From Anadara kagoshimensis (taxonomy: Eukaryota; Mollusca; Bivalvia; Arcoida; Arcidae): a stretch of 64,000 nt of DNA. The notes beneath the pieces are model-generated. The model saw nothing but the letters and a program-made list of their open reading frames with translations, did not search any database and was not told the DNA's origin. Location: contig CM037866.1 in NCBI GenBank assembly GCA_021292105.1, positions 6,594,163 to 6,658,162 on the forward strand, in the 5' to 3' direction. The number at the start of each line of letters is the position of its first letter. Within the stretch, counting starts at the first letter, position 1. Positions 46,254 through 56,559 of this stretch are shown here, piece by piece. A program made the position numbers and the translations under genes.

Positions 46254-46580
46254 CTTAGAGTGAGTTGAGTTGAATAATGATGTTAAATGTACCAGTCAAG
46301 AATATTTCACTTATATTGAGAAATCGCCAGCTACAGGCGAATGTGCATAAATTTTGCCTGTGCGTTGCGCTGATGGCTGCTATACAGCCAAGCTACCGTG
46401 AGACGGGACCTCGTTTATTTTTAGTTCCCATCCGAAAGAGCTGTGACTTTCATTTCGCAATGCCGAGTGCTTGGCGAAAGAACAATCATTACCCACTTTC
46501 AAGTCTTGGGTCAGATCCGGTCGGGGTTCCTACCCACGACCTCCCATTTAGGCGAGCAGTCTACAAACTGAGCAACCGCA
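46254..46580 (-). repeat. tRNA-derived SINE, full length
   Basis: Reverse complement order: head TGCGGTTGCTCAGTTTGTAG, B-box region, CCCAAGACTTGAAAGTGGG, CTTTCGCCAAGCACTCGGCA, ATCAGCGCAACGCACAGGCA, tail AAATATTCTTGACTGGTACA then TTTAACATCATTATTC. Confidence 0.85.
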
Positions 46581-47125
46581 ACAAACTTAGAAGCAATAAA
46601 GTTATATGATTGATGTTGTGATTAAAAAAAACAAAACAAAAATCTAACTTTTATTTCGATCGGCATTTATTTAAAGTAAAATTTTAACGAGTAGTACAAG
46701 TAACGACCGAAGATTATATGTTGCACCTTGCACCCAATGGACGGTTTACTGACTATACAGGAGTGCGAGATAATCCTCCTAATTTATCGATCGGAAAATT
46801 TATAATGTGTTTGCATGCCGAAAAATGGTTGTTTTCTCCGTGTACTCCTGTTTTCTCCACAATCCTAGAATCTGGATCTCACCAGCTTGGTTCGTATTTT
46901 GTTCGGGCAAGTCCTAGTGCGAGAAAATTCGTTTGTCGCATGTTGGTTCTTTTCTCAGTGTTCTTCCGTTTCCTCCACCCTTGTTGAACTTGACGTCTAG
47001 ATACAAAGACTACACATTTTTTTTACAAACTAACAAAAAAATGAATTAGGCGTAAAGCATCGTTGCCCCACTATCCAGGGTACTATAATTTGTATCAAAG
47101 AATTTCATACTATGCAGGTACGGAT

Positions 47126-47712
47126 CCAGAGTCTTGGTGAATGGGGGGGCACAAGTATGCGCCAAAGGCGCGACCTCCTAGGGGGTCTGGCGTAATGCTC
47201 CCCCAGAAAAAAAAATCGCTTTTTTTCAGTACAAATAGTGCAATTTCCTGCATCTTGAACACTGTCGAGCGTCCTTTTTACCTCGCATTCAAAGTAGATC
47301 TAAACCATTCTAGCTTTTTTCAAAAATTTTACTATTGACGTAGGTGGCTATGAGTGTCGATGAGTTCATAATACTAGTATCTTTATCGATATATGTCTAT
47401 CAACTGTACTGTCAATATTTGTCGCCGTCGGTAACTTGTATTGTCGGTCGTTTTATTTGTCGAGGTGTAGTTGTGCACCGCAGATCCAGACCGACATTTT
47501 TTTAAGTTATATTAAAGGAGTTCGTTCGACCTTTGGAAATTGTAGATCGATACGTCGATCCTTTTGAGGGATACCAGTGTTTTGATTTAATTTAGTCGAT
47601 AAATGGATAAACGTGGTCTGGGTGATCCAGTTGAGTTGATAAAGGAAAGTCTTTCTGTTTGAATCCCGGTTCTGAGTTTGATTGATCATTGGTTAATGGG
47701 GTTTAACTTCAA
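47126..47712 (+). repeat. Dispersed repeat, unclassified, plus orientation
   Basis: Inverse counterpart of 28195-28812, beginning AGTCTTGGTGAATGGGGGGG and ending TTGATCATTGGTTAATGGGG then TTTAACTT. Copies differ by numerous substitutions and short indels. No coding sequence. Confidence 0.75.
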
Positions 47713-47990
47713 AGTCAACAATATTTCACTTATATCAAGACGCTACCAGCTATAGGTGTAGGTGCAGAAATATTTACCTGTGCTTTGCGGTGATGGCATT
47801 ATGCAGTGAGGGTTCATTATCGTGCCACGCCTACCGTGACAAAGGGTCTCGGTTTTTAATGTTTGTTCGAAAGAACCGCATTCATTTTTTAATGCCGAGC
47901 AAATTTTTGGGTCAGACCTGACCAGAGACCAAACCCTTGACCTCCTCGACTTAAGGAACAAGCACTCTACCAACTGACCTGCCTGCTACA
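47713..47990 (-). repeat. tRNA-derived SINE, degenerate
   Basis: The tail (reverse complement of AAAGTCAACAATATTTCACT) abuts the repeat at 47126-47712 directly. Body and head are recognisable (CGTGCCACGCCTACCGTGAC, CTCTACCAACTGAC), but the B-box region is damaged. Confidence 0.75.
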
Positions 47991-48234
47991 TATACCGAAG
48001 GGGTAGGTCTCCTACTACCACACCCCCTTTTCCACACTTGTTTAAAATTAACTGTATGATATCCATCTTTTATTATATTACATTTTGTATTAGTTTTAAA
48101 ATGACTAGTTAGTCAGTTTTATCATTATATAATGCGCATTAAAGGTGCAACAGACAAGAATCTTGTCACTAGAAAAAAAAACACTGATAATTTCAGACTG
48201 ATTTGTTTCGTAAAGCCGATAGTCGGACGAATAT

Positions 48235-48291
48235 GTCATGTGCTACTTTTGAATTTTTATGAAATAATATAATTCAAAAGTAGCACATGAC
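48235..48291. repeat. Perfect 21-bp inverted repeat
   Basis: Arms GTCATGTGCTACTTTTGAAT(T) and its exact complement enclose 15 bp. Confidence 0.9.
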
Positions 48292-49231
48292 AAATAGAAT
48301 AAAAAGTCAAATGAGACAGATTTTTTCCCCCATTAAAACCAATTTAAAATAAAAATGTACAACACTTTGTACTTTTATATGGAGATAGAACATCGTGCTG
48401 TAAAAATATACAAAAAAGATAATTTTGTGTGCTAAAAATTAGTTCTCTCCCTCTCTCTCTCTCCCTTGGCCATGTCCCTTGGTTTAAAAAGGTAAATTAG
48501 ATGAATTCACGTATGATTAATGGAATCACTCTTCGTAGAAGTCTCTTAATTAGTATGACTAATTAATGTTATCTACTGATACTAACTGGTTTATTTCACG
48601 ACTCCGCGATCAGGTAAATAAAATCATCACCTAAGACTGGTCAGTACTACCTGGATTCTTTCATGCTTCAGCGAACTGGTAAAATACATCATCACCTGAT
48701 TGCAATTTTCTACCTGTGTACACGAATTAATTAATCAGTACCACTAATTAACTGGTCATTACGCTGGTTGATTGGCAATTAGCTGTTTATGATAATAGAA
48801 TATATACCGTATTTTCAAATATGTATAAAAGAAATAAAATAGAATAAAATATCACATAAACTAAGTGTCATACCATATGCGTTTTCTATACACGGATTTG
48901 GGGTAATAAGGTGGGTTCAAGTACCGGGGTGCTAAGTAATTACAAATAAGAAATACCGACAATATAAGAATATAGATGTAATATGCTTAGAGAGATCTTC
49001 AGAATGACACCTCACATTTATGAATATCTTGAAAATTAACCAAATTAATCAGATTTCAAATATGCCAGACTTAAGTTATAAATACATTCTAATGTTTGGT
49101 ATGTTGAAAAAAGTGTTCTCTAGAAACATATCAAACAGTATAAGGTATTTCCGGAGGTACATAGTATAATTATAGTATTTATTGGCATAAAGCAACACAT
49201 TAATGTGTAATACTCTCTCTCTCTCTCTCCC

Positions 49232-49284
<53 letters not shown>

Positions 49285-49996
49285 AGAATTTTATAATTTG
49301 TTACATAATGAAATTATTTATATAACTTTCTATCATGCGATTTAAAAATACATCACTTCTTCTTTCTCTCATAAAACAATTTCATGTGAAATCTCAAACC
49401 TTCGGGTTTTTTTTTATTTTCTATGATATAAGGATAGATTATTACAAAATAACATTGAAACTTGTTTTTTTATCTTTTAACTTAAGTTTAAATTTCTTTT
49501 GAAGATTATCCGTGTATCCATCAATAAAGAAAACAAGTACCGGTATTACAATAAAAAACTATATTATAATCGACAATTTTTAATAATTTTTAATAAAATT
49601 TATTTAAAACTATACAGCTACAGTTTTGATCTCAAGCATTATTGAATATATAAATAATATATATTTTAACCATATATATTGCCTTAATTAAGATTTTACA
49701 TCTGATCGATGATTGATCTTCATAAGTATATTACAGGTGAGATTTGACTTCCTGTCTTCCTTTGGTATCTTGGGTCAGTAACCCTAAAAATTATTCTTCT
49801 AATGAAAGACAAACTATAATAATAATAATAATAATAATATATAAATAAATAATAAATATGTAAAAAAAATAACTAAAATCAGATATATTTATTATTTATA
49901 GTTTATAAACATCTAAAAGTTTTAGAGCTAGTCACGTGATCACATCTTAGATAACTGGGTACTGATATACATTTAAAATAAGTGTAATGAGTTCTT
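48292..49996. other. AT-rich, microsatellite-rich stretch without genes
   Basis: Contains (CT)n runs at about 48451-48472 and 49213-49280 and an (ATA)n run at 49818-49840. No exon was recognised. Near 48600-48740 two loosely similar segments share ACTGGTAAAA/CAGGTAAATAAAATCATCACCT-type sequence. Confidence 0.4.
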
Positions 49997-50089
49997 GTCC
50001 TCCGTGGACTAATGGATAAGGATGTAGATTGAGAATCAGACTGCAGTCAGGAGAACCAAGGATCGCGAGTTCAAGTCCCGCTGGAGGCA
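49997..50089 (+). tRNA. tRNA-like sequence, possibly a decayed or intron-bearing tRNA
   Basis: GTCCTCCG at the start can pair with TGGAGGC near the end (CCTCC/GGAGG). TGGACTAATGGATAAGGA resembles a D-arm/A box of Arg-type tRNAs, and GCGAGTTCAAGTCCCGC is a clean T arm and B box. Between them the anticodon region is about 20 nt too long (TGTAGATTGAGAATCAGACT then GCAGTCAGG), so either an intron or an insertion is present and the isotype cannot be read. A tRNA-derived repeat is the alternative. Confidence 0.5.
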
Positions 50090-50454
50090 AAATTGTGTAA
50101 GTAGAGTGATAGTAATAATCAGGAAAAATAACATCAAATAAAATAAATATATGAATAAAAAGATAAACAAACAAAATGAAAAGCATAAAAAATTAACAGA
50201 ATAAAATTTTTAATTACAATTAAATAATTTTATTATTAAATTAAAAAGTATTAAAATTAATGAAATAAAATAATTCATATCAATAAAATAAATAGTTTTT
50301 AATTAAAAAGTTAATTAGGAAAAAAAATAATTATTTTTAATATATTTATATTATTTTAAAGTTAAAAATAATATTTATTGAATTTTGTTTTCTGTATTAA
50401 CCCTTAAAGATCTTAAAACCAAATTAAAGATCCTTAAAATTTAATTCTACTGAA

Positions 50455-50650
50455 AGAAGGCTTATAGGTGGTATATAGATGGCTTATAGATGGCTTATAT
50501 TTTGAGTGCCAATAAGCCATCTATAAGCCGGCTTATAGATGGCTTATAGGTCATCTATAAGCGGCTTATAGATGGCTTATAGGTGGCTTATAGCCTTCTA
50601 TAAGCCCTCTATAAGCCCCCTATAAGCTGGCTTATAAACAGTTTTTCATC
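50455..50650. repeat. Second cluster of GGCTTATAGATGGCTTATAG units
   Basis: Inverted counterpart of 44386-44590 with the same anchor (TTTTGAGTGCCAATAAGCCA). Units alternate in orientation. The flanks (CATCTTGTG here, CAGGATG there) are also similar in inverse orientation. Confidence 0.85.
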
Positions 50651-51259
50651 TTGTGATAGTTCGACTGCTTACAGATACTAACAATTCAGCAATAAAGTTC
50701 TCTTGTTTTCAATTAATCAAAAAGCAAACATACTAATTACAAGGATGAAGATGAGCAGGGGCCAAGTAGCCCATGGCTCCTAAAATCAATGCTTACATAT
50801 TTTAGCTATGAATTACTGTTAAAACTTCTTTTCTGAAGTGAGCAGGGTCCCTAACTCAAAATAGTTAAGCTTCATTCCTGTTTAATCCATGTCAAAGTTA
50901 ATAGTAAGTTATGCTTTACATCTATACGTAACTATATTTATTAGTGATGACAACGATTAATCGATTATACAACCGGTTATTGGTTTTAGTGTCAAAAATC
51001 GATTAATCGTTCTTCTTTATGTGCCCTAAAATTACCTGACAGTTACACCTATACGCTAATATTTAAACAAACAAATTGATAACACATAGATTTATGCATT
51101 TAAACATTGATCAGTACATAGGTCGACAAAGATAAAGTGGCAGATCCAGATGATTTAGTGTATATAAACATTGTTTGTAAACACGGATGCTTTATTACAT
51201 AAAATTATTAAGAAGGAGCACATCTGCGGAATTTGCTTAGTGGTCTTAAATTCTTGAGT

Positions 51260-51429
51260 ATACTTACCTGGTACAGAGGATACCGTGATCCGCATGGCAG
51301 TTCTTCCAGGATGAGGCCTTTCTATTGCACTAAGGATTGGCCGAATCTTGTGATACCTCCAAGTTAGGCGGTTCCTCCCTGGTACGCAAGCTTTTTGCAC
51401 GTGGGTCTATAACATTCGCGCTGACCGCC
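51260..51429 (+). ncRNA. U1 snRNA-like gene, copy 1
   Basis: The first 12 bases, ATACTTACCTGG, equal the invariant 5' end of U1 snRNA that base-pairs with 5' splice sites. Next come GATACCGTGATC (start of stem-loop I) and GGATGAGGCC then CCTTTCTATTGCACTAAGG, a stem whose loop holds UUGCAC of the U1A-binding loop. Departures from ordinary U1: the U1-70K-binding loop reads GATCCGCATG instead of a GATCANGAAG-like sequence, stem-loop III is not recognisable, and the expected Sm site appears only as AATCTTGTGA. The 3' half instead can fold by GGCGGT pairing with ACCGCC. The 3' end at 51429 is my estimate. This copy differs from copies 2 and 3 at about five positions in the 3' half. Variant gene or pseudogene cannot be decided here. 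Confidence 0.7.
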
Positions 51430-51938
51430 GATCTTATAAGAAAAAAAACAACCTTGTTTTAATAGGGAGTGTGAATGTAACAGAGGAAAAGTTAAATTTC
51501 CCTGAAAGTGTATACTTTTTTCATTTTCAATTTTCGCTTTTGTTTTTCTTTTTTTCATTTCCAAGACTTTTATTTTTACAAAAAAAAATGATTTTCTCTG
51601 TAAAAAGTCATGAATAACGGAGCAGTTTCAAATATTTCTATAAAACAAATTTCATATAATTTTATAGATGGGTTACAAAAAGACATGTCTATATGTTTAG
51701 AGCCAATAATGACTTATTGAATTTAATGTTTCTTGTGTTAAATATTTAATGTTTAATGAAAGAGACATTATAATGTCTCTGCTTAGTTTTAGGTGGAAGT
51801 TATTATAGTTATGGCGGTAGACGTAGTCTTTAATACATTTCACATAAAATTAATGGATGTAAAGTTATTGGTCATTTGATTGTTTAAGCGAGCAATTCAC
51901 ATCTGCGGAATTTGCTTAGTGGTCTTAAATTCTTGAGT

Positions 51939-52108
51939 ATACTTACCTGGTACAGAGGATACCGTGATCCGCATGGCAGTTCTTCCAGGATGAGGCCTTT
52001 CTATTGCACTAAGGATTGGCCGAATCTTGTGATACCTCCAGGTTAGGCGGTTCCTCCCGGGTACGCAAGCTTTTTGCACGGGGGTCTATAACATTCGCTC
52101 TGACCGCC
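51939..52108 (+). ncRNA. U1 snRNA-like gene, copy 2
   Basis: Same structure as copy 1; upstream sequence GTCTTAAATTCTTGAGT is identical in all three. Its 3' half carries CCTCCAGGTT, CTCCCGGGTA and GCACGGGGG where copy 1 has CCTCCAAGTT, CTCCCTGGTA and GCACGTGGG. Copies 2 and 3 agree at these sites. A pol II 3'-box-like stretch (GTTTTAATAGGGAG) lies about 25 bp after the estimated end; that assignment is tentative. Confidence 0.7.
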
Positions 52109-52616
52109 GATCTTATAAGAAAAAAAACCTTGTTTTAATAGGGAGTGTGAATGTAACAGAGGAAAAGTTAAATTTCCCTGAAAGTGTATACTTTTTTCAT
52201 TTTCAATTTTCGCTTTTGATTTTCTTTTTTTCATTTCCAAGACTTTTATTTTTACAAAAAAAAAAAATGATTTTCTCTGTAAAAAGTCATGAATAACGGA
52301 GCAGTTTCAAATATTTCTATAAAACAAATTTCATATAATTTTATAGATGGGTTACAAAAAGACATGTCTATATGTTTAGAGCCAATAATGACTTATTGAA
52401 TTTAATATTTCTTGTGTTAAATATTTAATGTTTAATGAAAGAGACATTATAATGTCTCTGCTTAGTTTTAGGTGGAAGTTATTATAGTTATGGCGGTAGA
52501 CGTAGTCTTTAATACATTTCACAAAAATTAATGGATGTAAAGTTATTGGTCATTTGATTGTTTAAGCGAGCAATTCACATCTGCGGAATTTGCTTAGTGG
52601 TCTTAAATTCTTGAGT

Positions 52617-52786
52617 ATACTTACCTGGTACAGAGGATACCGTGATCCGCATGGCAGTTCTTCCAGGATGAGGCCTTTCTATTGCACTAAGGATTGGCCG
52701 AATCTTGTGATACCTCCAGGTTAGGCGGTTCCTCCCGGGTACGCAAGCTTTTTGCACGGGGGTCTATAACATTCGCTCTGACCGCC
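52617..52786 (+). ncRNA. U1 snRNA-like gene, copy 3
   Basis: Identical to copy 2 across the RNA as far as read. The upstream 600 bp is the body of the previous unit, so if a proximal sequence element exists it should be conserved within the 60 bp before 51939 and 52617. Copy 1 shares only 41 bp of that upstream region and might lack it. Confidence 0.7.
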
Positions 52787-53407
52787 GATCTTATAAGAAA
52801 AAAACCTTGTTTTAATAGGGAGTGTGAATGTAACAGAGGAAAAGTTAAATTTCCCTGAAAGTGTATACTTTTTTCATTTTCAATTTTCCCTTTTGTTTTT
52901 CTTTTTTTCATTTCCAAGACTTTTATTTTTACAAAAAAAAAATGATTTTCTCTGTAAAAAGTCATGAATAACGGAGCAGTTTCAAATATTTCTATAAAAC
53001 AAATTTCATATAATTTTATAGATGGGTTACAAAAAGACATGTCTATATGTTTAGAGCCAATAATGACTTATTGAATTTAATATTTCTTGTGTTAAATATT
53101 TAATGTTTAATGAAAGAGACATTATAATGTCTCTGCTTAGTTTTAGGTGGAAGTGATTATAGTTATGGCGGTAGACGTAGTCTTTAATACATTTCACAAA
53201 AATTAATGGATGTAAAGTTATTGGTCTTATGATTGCTTAAGCGAGCAATTCATGTTTCTGCTGAAAAAATACGGGAAAAAAAAAAGATTAAAATAAAAAT
53301 GTGGAAAGATGTGAGGGTCTGAATCATGACCTATGGCTTGTTCCACTTAGCTACCCCAGCGATATAGACAAGATTGCTTTGGTGTGCCACTTTATCTTTG
53401 TCGACCT

Positions 53408-53760
53408 ATAGTCCGTCAGTGATATTGTGGCAGATTGTTTATAATCGCGGGTGAATTTAGTATACACGAGTAGGTATAGGAAAACAACTTTGACCTGTCA
53501 GCTTGACCTTTTATTTCAATATTTATCACGGACCAAGTACATCTATATATAGGGAAAACAGGTGTTTATTCTGTTTGGTCCGTGTTAAATATTTATATGA
53601 AAGGTCAAGCGGACAGGTCAAAGTTGTTTGCCTATACCGTGTGTATATTCACGCCTGTATGCGTTCGTTTATCGAAATCACCTTTATATGATTCCCATTT
53701 ACATTTTATAGACTCTTCTATGTTTATTAACACACTGTCAATATATCGCTGACGGACTAT
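53408..53760. mobile_element. 353-bp element with ATAGTCCGTCAG termini
   Basis: ATAGTCCGTCAGTGATATTG at the left is mirrored by ATAGTCCGTCAGCGATAT at the right. Another MITE (53472-53638) is nested inside. A related left end occurs at 62882 (ATAGTCCGTCAATGTTATTT), followed by similar sequence GGCAAAGTGTTTATAA. Confidence 0.6.
53472..53638. mobile_element. Palindromic MITE (GACCTGTCCGCTTGACC family)
   Basis: The left arm GGTATAGGAAAACAACTTTG then ACCTGTCAGCTTGACC and the right arm GGTCAAGCGGACAGGTCAAA then GTTGTTTGCCTATACC are complementary over about 65 bp. Near-complete foldback. Confidence 0.8.
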
Positions 53761-54085
53761 GGTAGTTTCTATTAATAATTCCTCTCAAAATTTGATTTTA
53801 GAACTAGACTTCAAGTGGTAAACGTGTATCTTAGAATTTGTTTTTAAATTTTATTTTACTTTTTTAAATTAGTGAAATGTAAATAACATGTTATATAATT
53901 TATTAATAATGCTCCTGTTTGTCTCATTTTTATGTCATGATCCTGTCGTGAGCGTCAGCGTGAGAGTCAAATGTTAAAGCTTTACTTTAAAGTTTTTGTC
54001 TCATTTTTTTAAAAATAATTTTCTTTTATTATTATTTTTTTCCGATTAATCGATTTTCACTTTCAACCGATTTTGCGATCACTAA

Positions 54086-55159
54086 TAATAAGAGATGGCT
54101 GTGATGCAAACAAAACAGAAATAGCTAAAAAGCCTAAGAATTTTATGCAGAAGCGAGACCACGTACGTGCTGGATCCAAGTGCACTGCACATTGTCTCCG
54201 TGCCACTTCTGTGCAACATCTCAGCAACATTGGATTTGAAGCCGAAACATAATGTACGTTCCGAATCTGCCAAAAATCATACAATACTGAACAGTCAACC
54301 GAACAGAAGAAATCTTATAAGTTCCGCATTACCTATTTGACAAATCTCACGGCTGCACCTGTTTCACGTGTGAAATTCAAGTGAAATTAATTCTGCAGCC
54401 AGGTCACATTTCCACACTATGCCATATATTCCCGATGCACAAGACAAAGAAAACGGTATCGTTAGTAATGCCTTTGATCAAAGAACATTTAACGCACAAA
54501 ACTTCACATCTAATCGTTTTGCAAATTTCTCCTTTCAGTGCTGTACGTTCATCTTCCATTCATTAAATGACGTGTGGGGGAGGAATATCCCCGCTTTTCA
54601 CTATCCAAACAACTACTAAATGATTACTCTATTTTTATGAATATGATTTTATTATCATTGTTAACAATCTCGGGTGCAAAAATGTAAATATTAGCATTGA
54701 ACACTTGATTGATGGATGTTTTTAGTTTAACACATAACTACCATTAGAGTTTCAGGCAAACTCATTATATAGCACGTTATTCAGTTTACCTGAAACTCTG
54801 ATGACAGTTATCGACACAATAACAACTATCAAGCTTTAAATAACTAAAGTGTTAAACTTTAGATAGGTCTGTACTGTTTTTATATAGAACGCGTACTTTA
54901 ATCAACTATCGACTTAAGTTATTTTTAAACGAACCAAACGTCCAAAGATTAAAGCTAATACAAGAACATTTTTGGTATTACATAATAAAATTATTTTCAG
55001 AATTGAAGGACTGTACGTGACTTTTCACTGGAGCCCTAATCTTCGGGAATTATCTGGTGTTAATTGTCAACGCCTAATGATATCCAGACTTCATCAGGCG
55101 TAGTAATTTTGAGGCCTAATGAAGTCTCGACTTCATTTGGGGTTGGACTTGATTAGGCC
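54086..55159. other. Gene-free stretch
   Basis: Overlapping short frames on both strands (54063-54284 and 54381-54619) show no domain. Near 54740-54810 the stretches GTTTCAGGCAAACT and AGTTTACCTGAAACTC form a loose inverted repeat. At 55070-55150 the motif TAATGA(T/A)GTC..ACTTCAT is repeated in alternating orientation. Confidence 0.35.
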
Positions 55160-55290
55160 TAGGAGTTGCTACAATGCTTACCGTTACGGAGCACGCTTCC
55201 CTGGTGAGAGTTCACGTTTTTAATCCGAATTGTCAGTTTCAAATGTGTTACTTTGCTTCGGATTATGATTTGGACGGATTAATATGCTTC
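55160..55290 (+). repeat. Short retroelement 3' end
   Basis: GCTACAATGCTTACCGTTAC, GGAGCACGCTTCCCTGGTGA and TTTGCTTCGGATTATGATTT then GGATTAATATGCTTC: the last part of the recurrent UTR. Confidence 0.6.
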
Positions 55291-55854
55291 TTTTTAATTT
55301 TACAAAATGGAATTTTGTTAGACCATGTAAATATTGCGTCCAGCAGCGAATATTTCAACAAAATTTGTTCAGGGTAATTATATGTTTTAAACACGTAGAT
55401 CTATTTAACATAAAGTTAATTTCCAGTGAAAACAGCTTTGACGACAAAGATGTACACATGTTCATGTGGTATAACGGGGTTTCATATGCAATATTCTACA
55501 ATAGGCATTTATTTTATAAACCTCCATCCATTAAAATATATATCTATATTTTTAACGGGTAATTTTTCATGGTGGTAATGGGCTAATAAAAAGGTTTAAC
55601 AGTTTTTTTGTCAAGATTGAAATAGAGGGATGTACACATGAAACACCTTCCAAGATAAAACAACATTACCATCAGCGTACATCATTTATTTAGATTTTAC
55701 AATACCTTGTTTTAACACGGTACGTCTCTCACTGGTCATATAAATTTACCAATGTGTACCTTGTTCCTACGACGCTGTGATAGGTGCAAAATAGTCCTGT
55801 TCAATATCGGCAGATCGAACCTTCTGAGTATTGCCTATTAGGGTTGGCAACTCT

Positions 55855-56135
55855 ATCAAAGACTTCTTAATATTGTAAATAAGTATCATGTCTATCTCTG
55901 TATTCAAAATAACTCCGGATGTGTTTGGACGTCCCAAAGTTCCATGTTCCTTTCATTCCCATTTTCATTACACACGTGGTGGATGTTTATGAAACTAACA
56001 GGAGGTGCTTATCCTGTCAGAGCACCCGACCTCATTTCACTGATGGAAGTTCACGCGTTAAACTTAATTTGCAAGCATCAAAGTTTTCACTAAGCTTCGA
56101 AATTGTGATTTAAAAATGGTATATTTGTTTCTGAT
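55855..56135 (+). repeat. Retroelement 3' end inside SD2 copy b
   Basis: Counterpart of 39140-39415, with a small deletion (AACTAACAGGAGGTG against AACTAACTTAACATGAGGTG). Confidence 0.7.
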
Positions 56136-56559
56136 TCACTTCCATTATCTTTGTCCTTCTTACTTCACTCGCTAATTCGGCATATTCTTTGATATTCGCA
56201 CGTCTGTCTTTTTAGCTGAGTTCCCTTTATGTTCATAAATTCTATACTCTCCGTATTTGTTCCTCTGTTCTCTTATGTTTAAAACGTCTTCCTTTATAGC
56301 CGTCCTTTAACTTTATTCGTCCGATATCATTTTTAATCAGATAAAAAAACGCCTAGTCGTTTGTCTTCATGAATGCCAGTCTTAATTCCTGCAACTTACT
56401 GTGATTGTTCCATGTTATATTTCTTAAATACGTACTTTTACTTTATATTCTTCTGTCGTTTTATTTCCGTCTGTTTAGCAACTTTTTGTCTTTATGCGCC
56501 GGACTCTATTTGTATATTCCGTCTGCCTGTATGTATTTACATGTTTAATTGTTTTATAT

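Larger units (their letters stand above)
51219..53251 (+). repeat. Triple direct tandem repeat, period about 678 bp
   Basis: Units 51219-51897, 51898-52575 and 52576-53251 are almost identical, differing by a handful of substitutions and by the lengths of A tracts. Each contains one U1-like gene starting 41 bp into the unit. Confidence 0.95.
51118..53409. mobile_element. 2.3-kb cassette with perfect 25-bp inverted termini
   Basis: 51118-51142 (ATAGGTCGACAAAGATAAAG and TGGCA) is exactly complementary to 53385-53409. The cassette contains the three U1-like units and little else. No transposase is present, so if mobile it would depend on another element. Confidence 0.7.
50941..54085. mobile_element. 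Candidate hAT-like element enclosing the U1 cassette
   Basis: The left end TTAGTGATGACAACGATTAA then TCGATTA and the inverse right end TTAGTGATCGCAAAATCGG with ATCGATTAATCGG share the TTAGTGATnnCAA start and an ATCGATTAATCG motif, a style common in hAT transposons. No 8-bp target duplication and no transposase were found, so an ancient or composite element is possible. Confidence 0.4.

Noticed and set aside
46277-46609. 110-codon plus-strand frame
   Set aside because: It is antisense through a tRNA-derived SINE.
51155-53040. Minus-strand frames beginning MQKACVPGRNRLTWRY and similar
   Set aside because: They are antisense to the U1-like RNA genes and recur only because the unit is repeated.
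55433-55560. Frame after TTAATTTCCAG containing MWYNGVSYAIFY, reminiscent of an Ig C strand
   Set aside because: The acceptor does not fit the phase of that frame, there is no F-strand YxC, and the phase-compatible frame has no Ig features.
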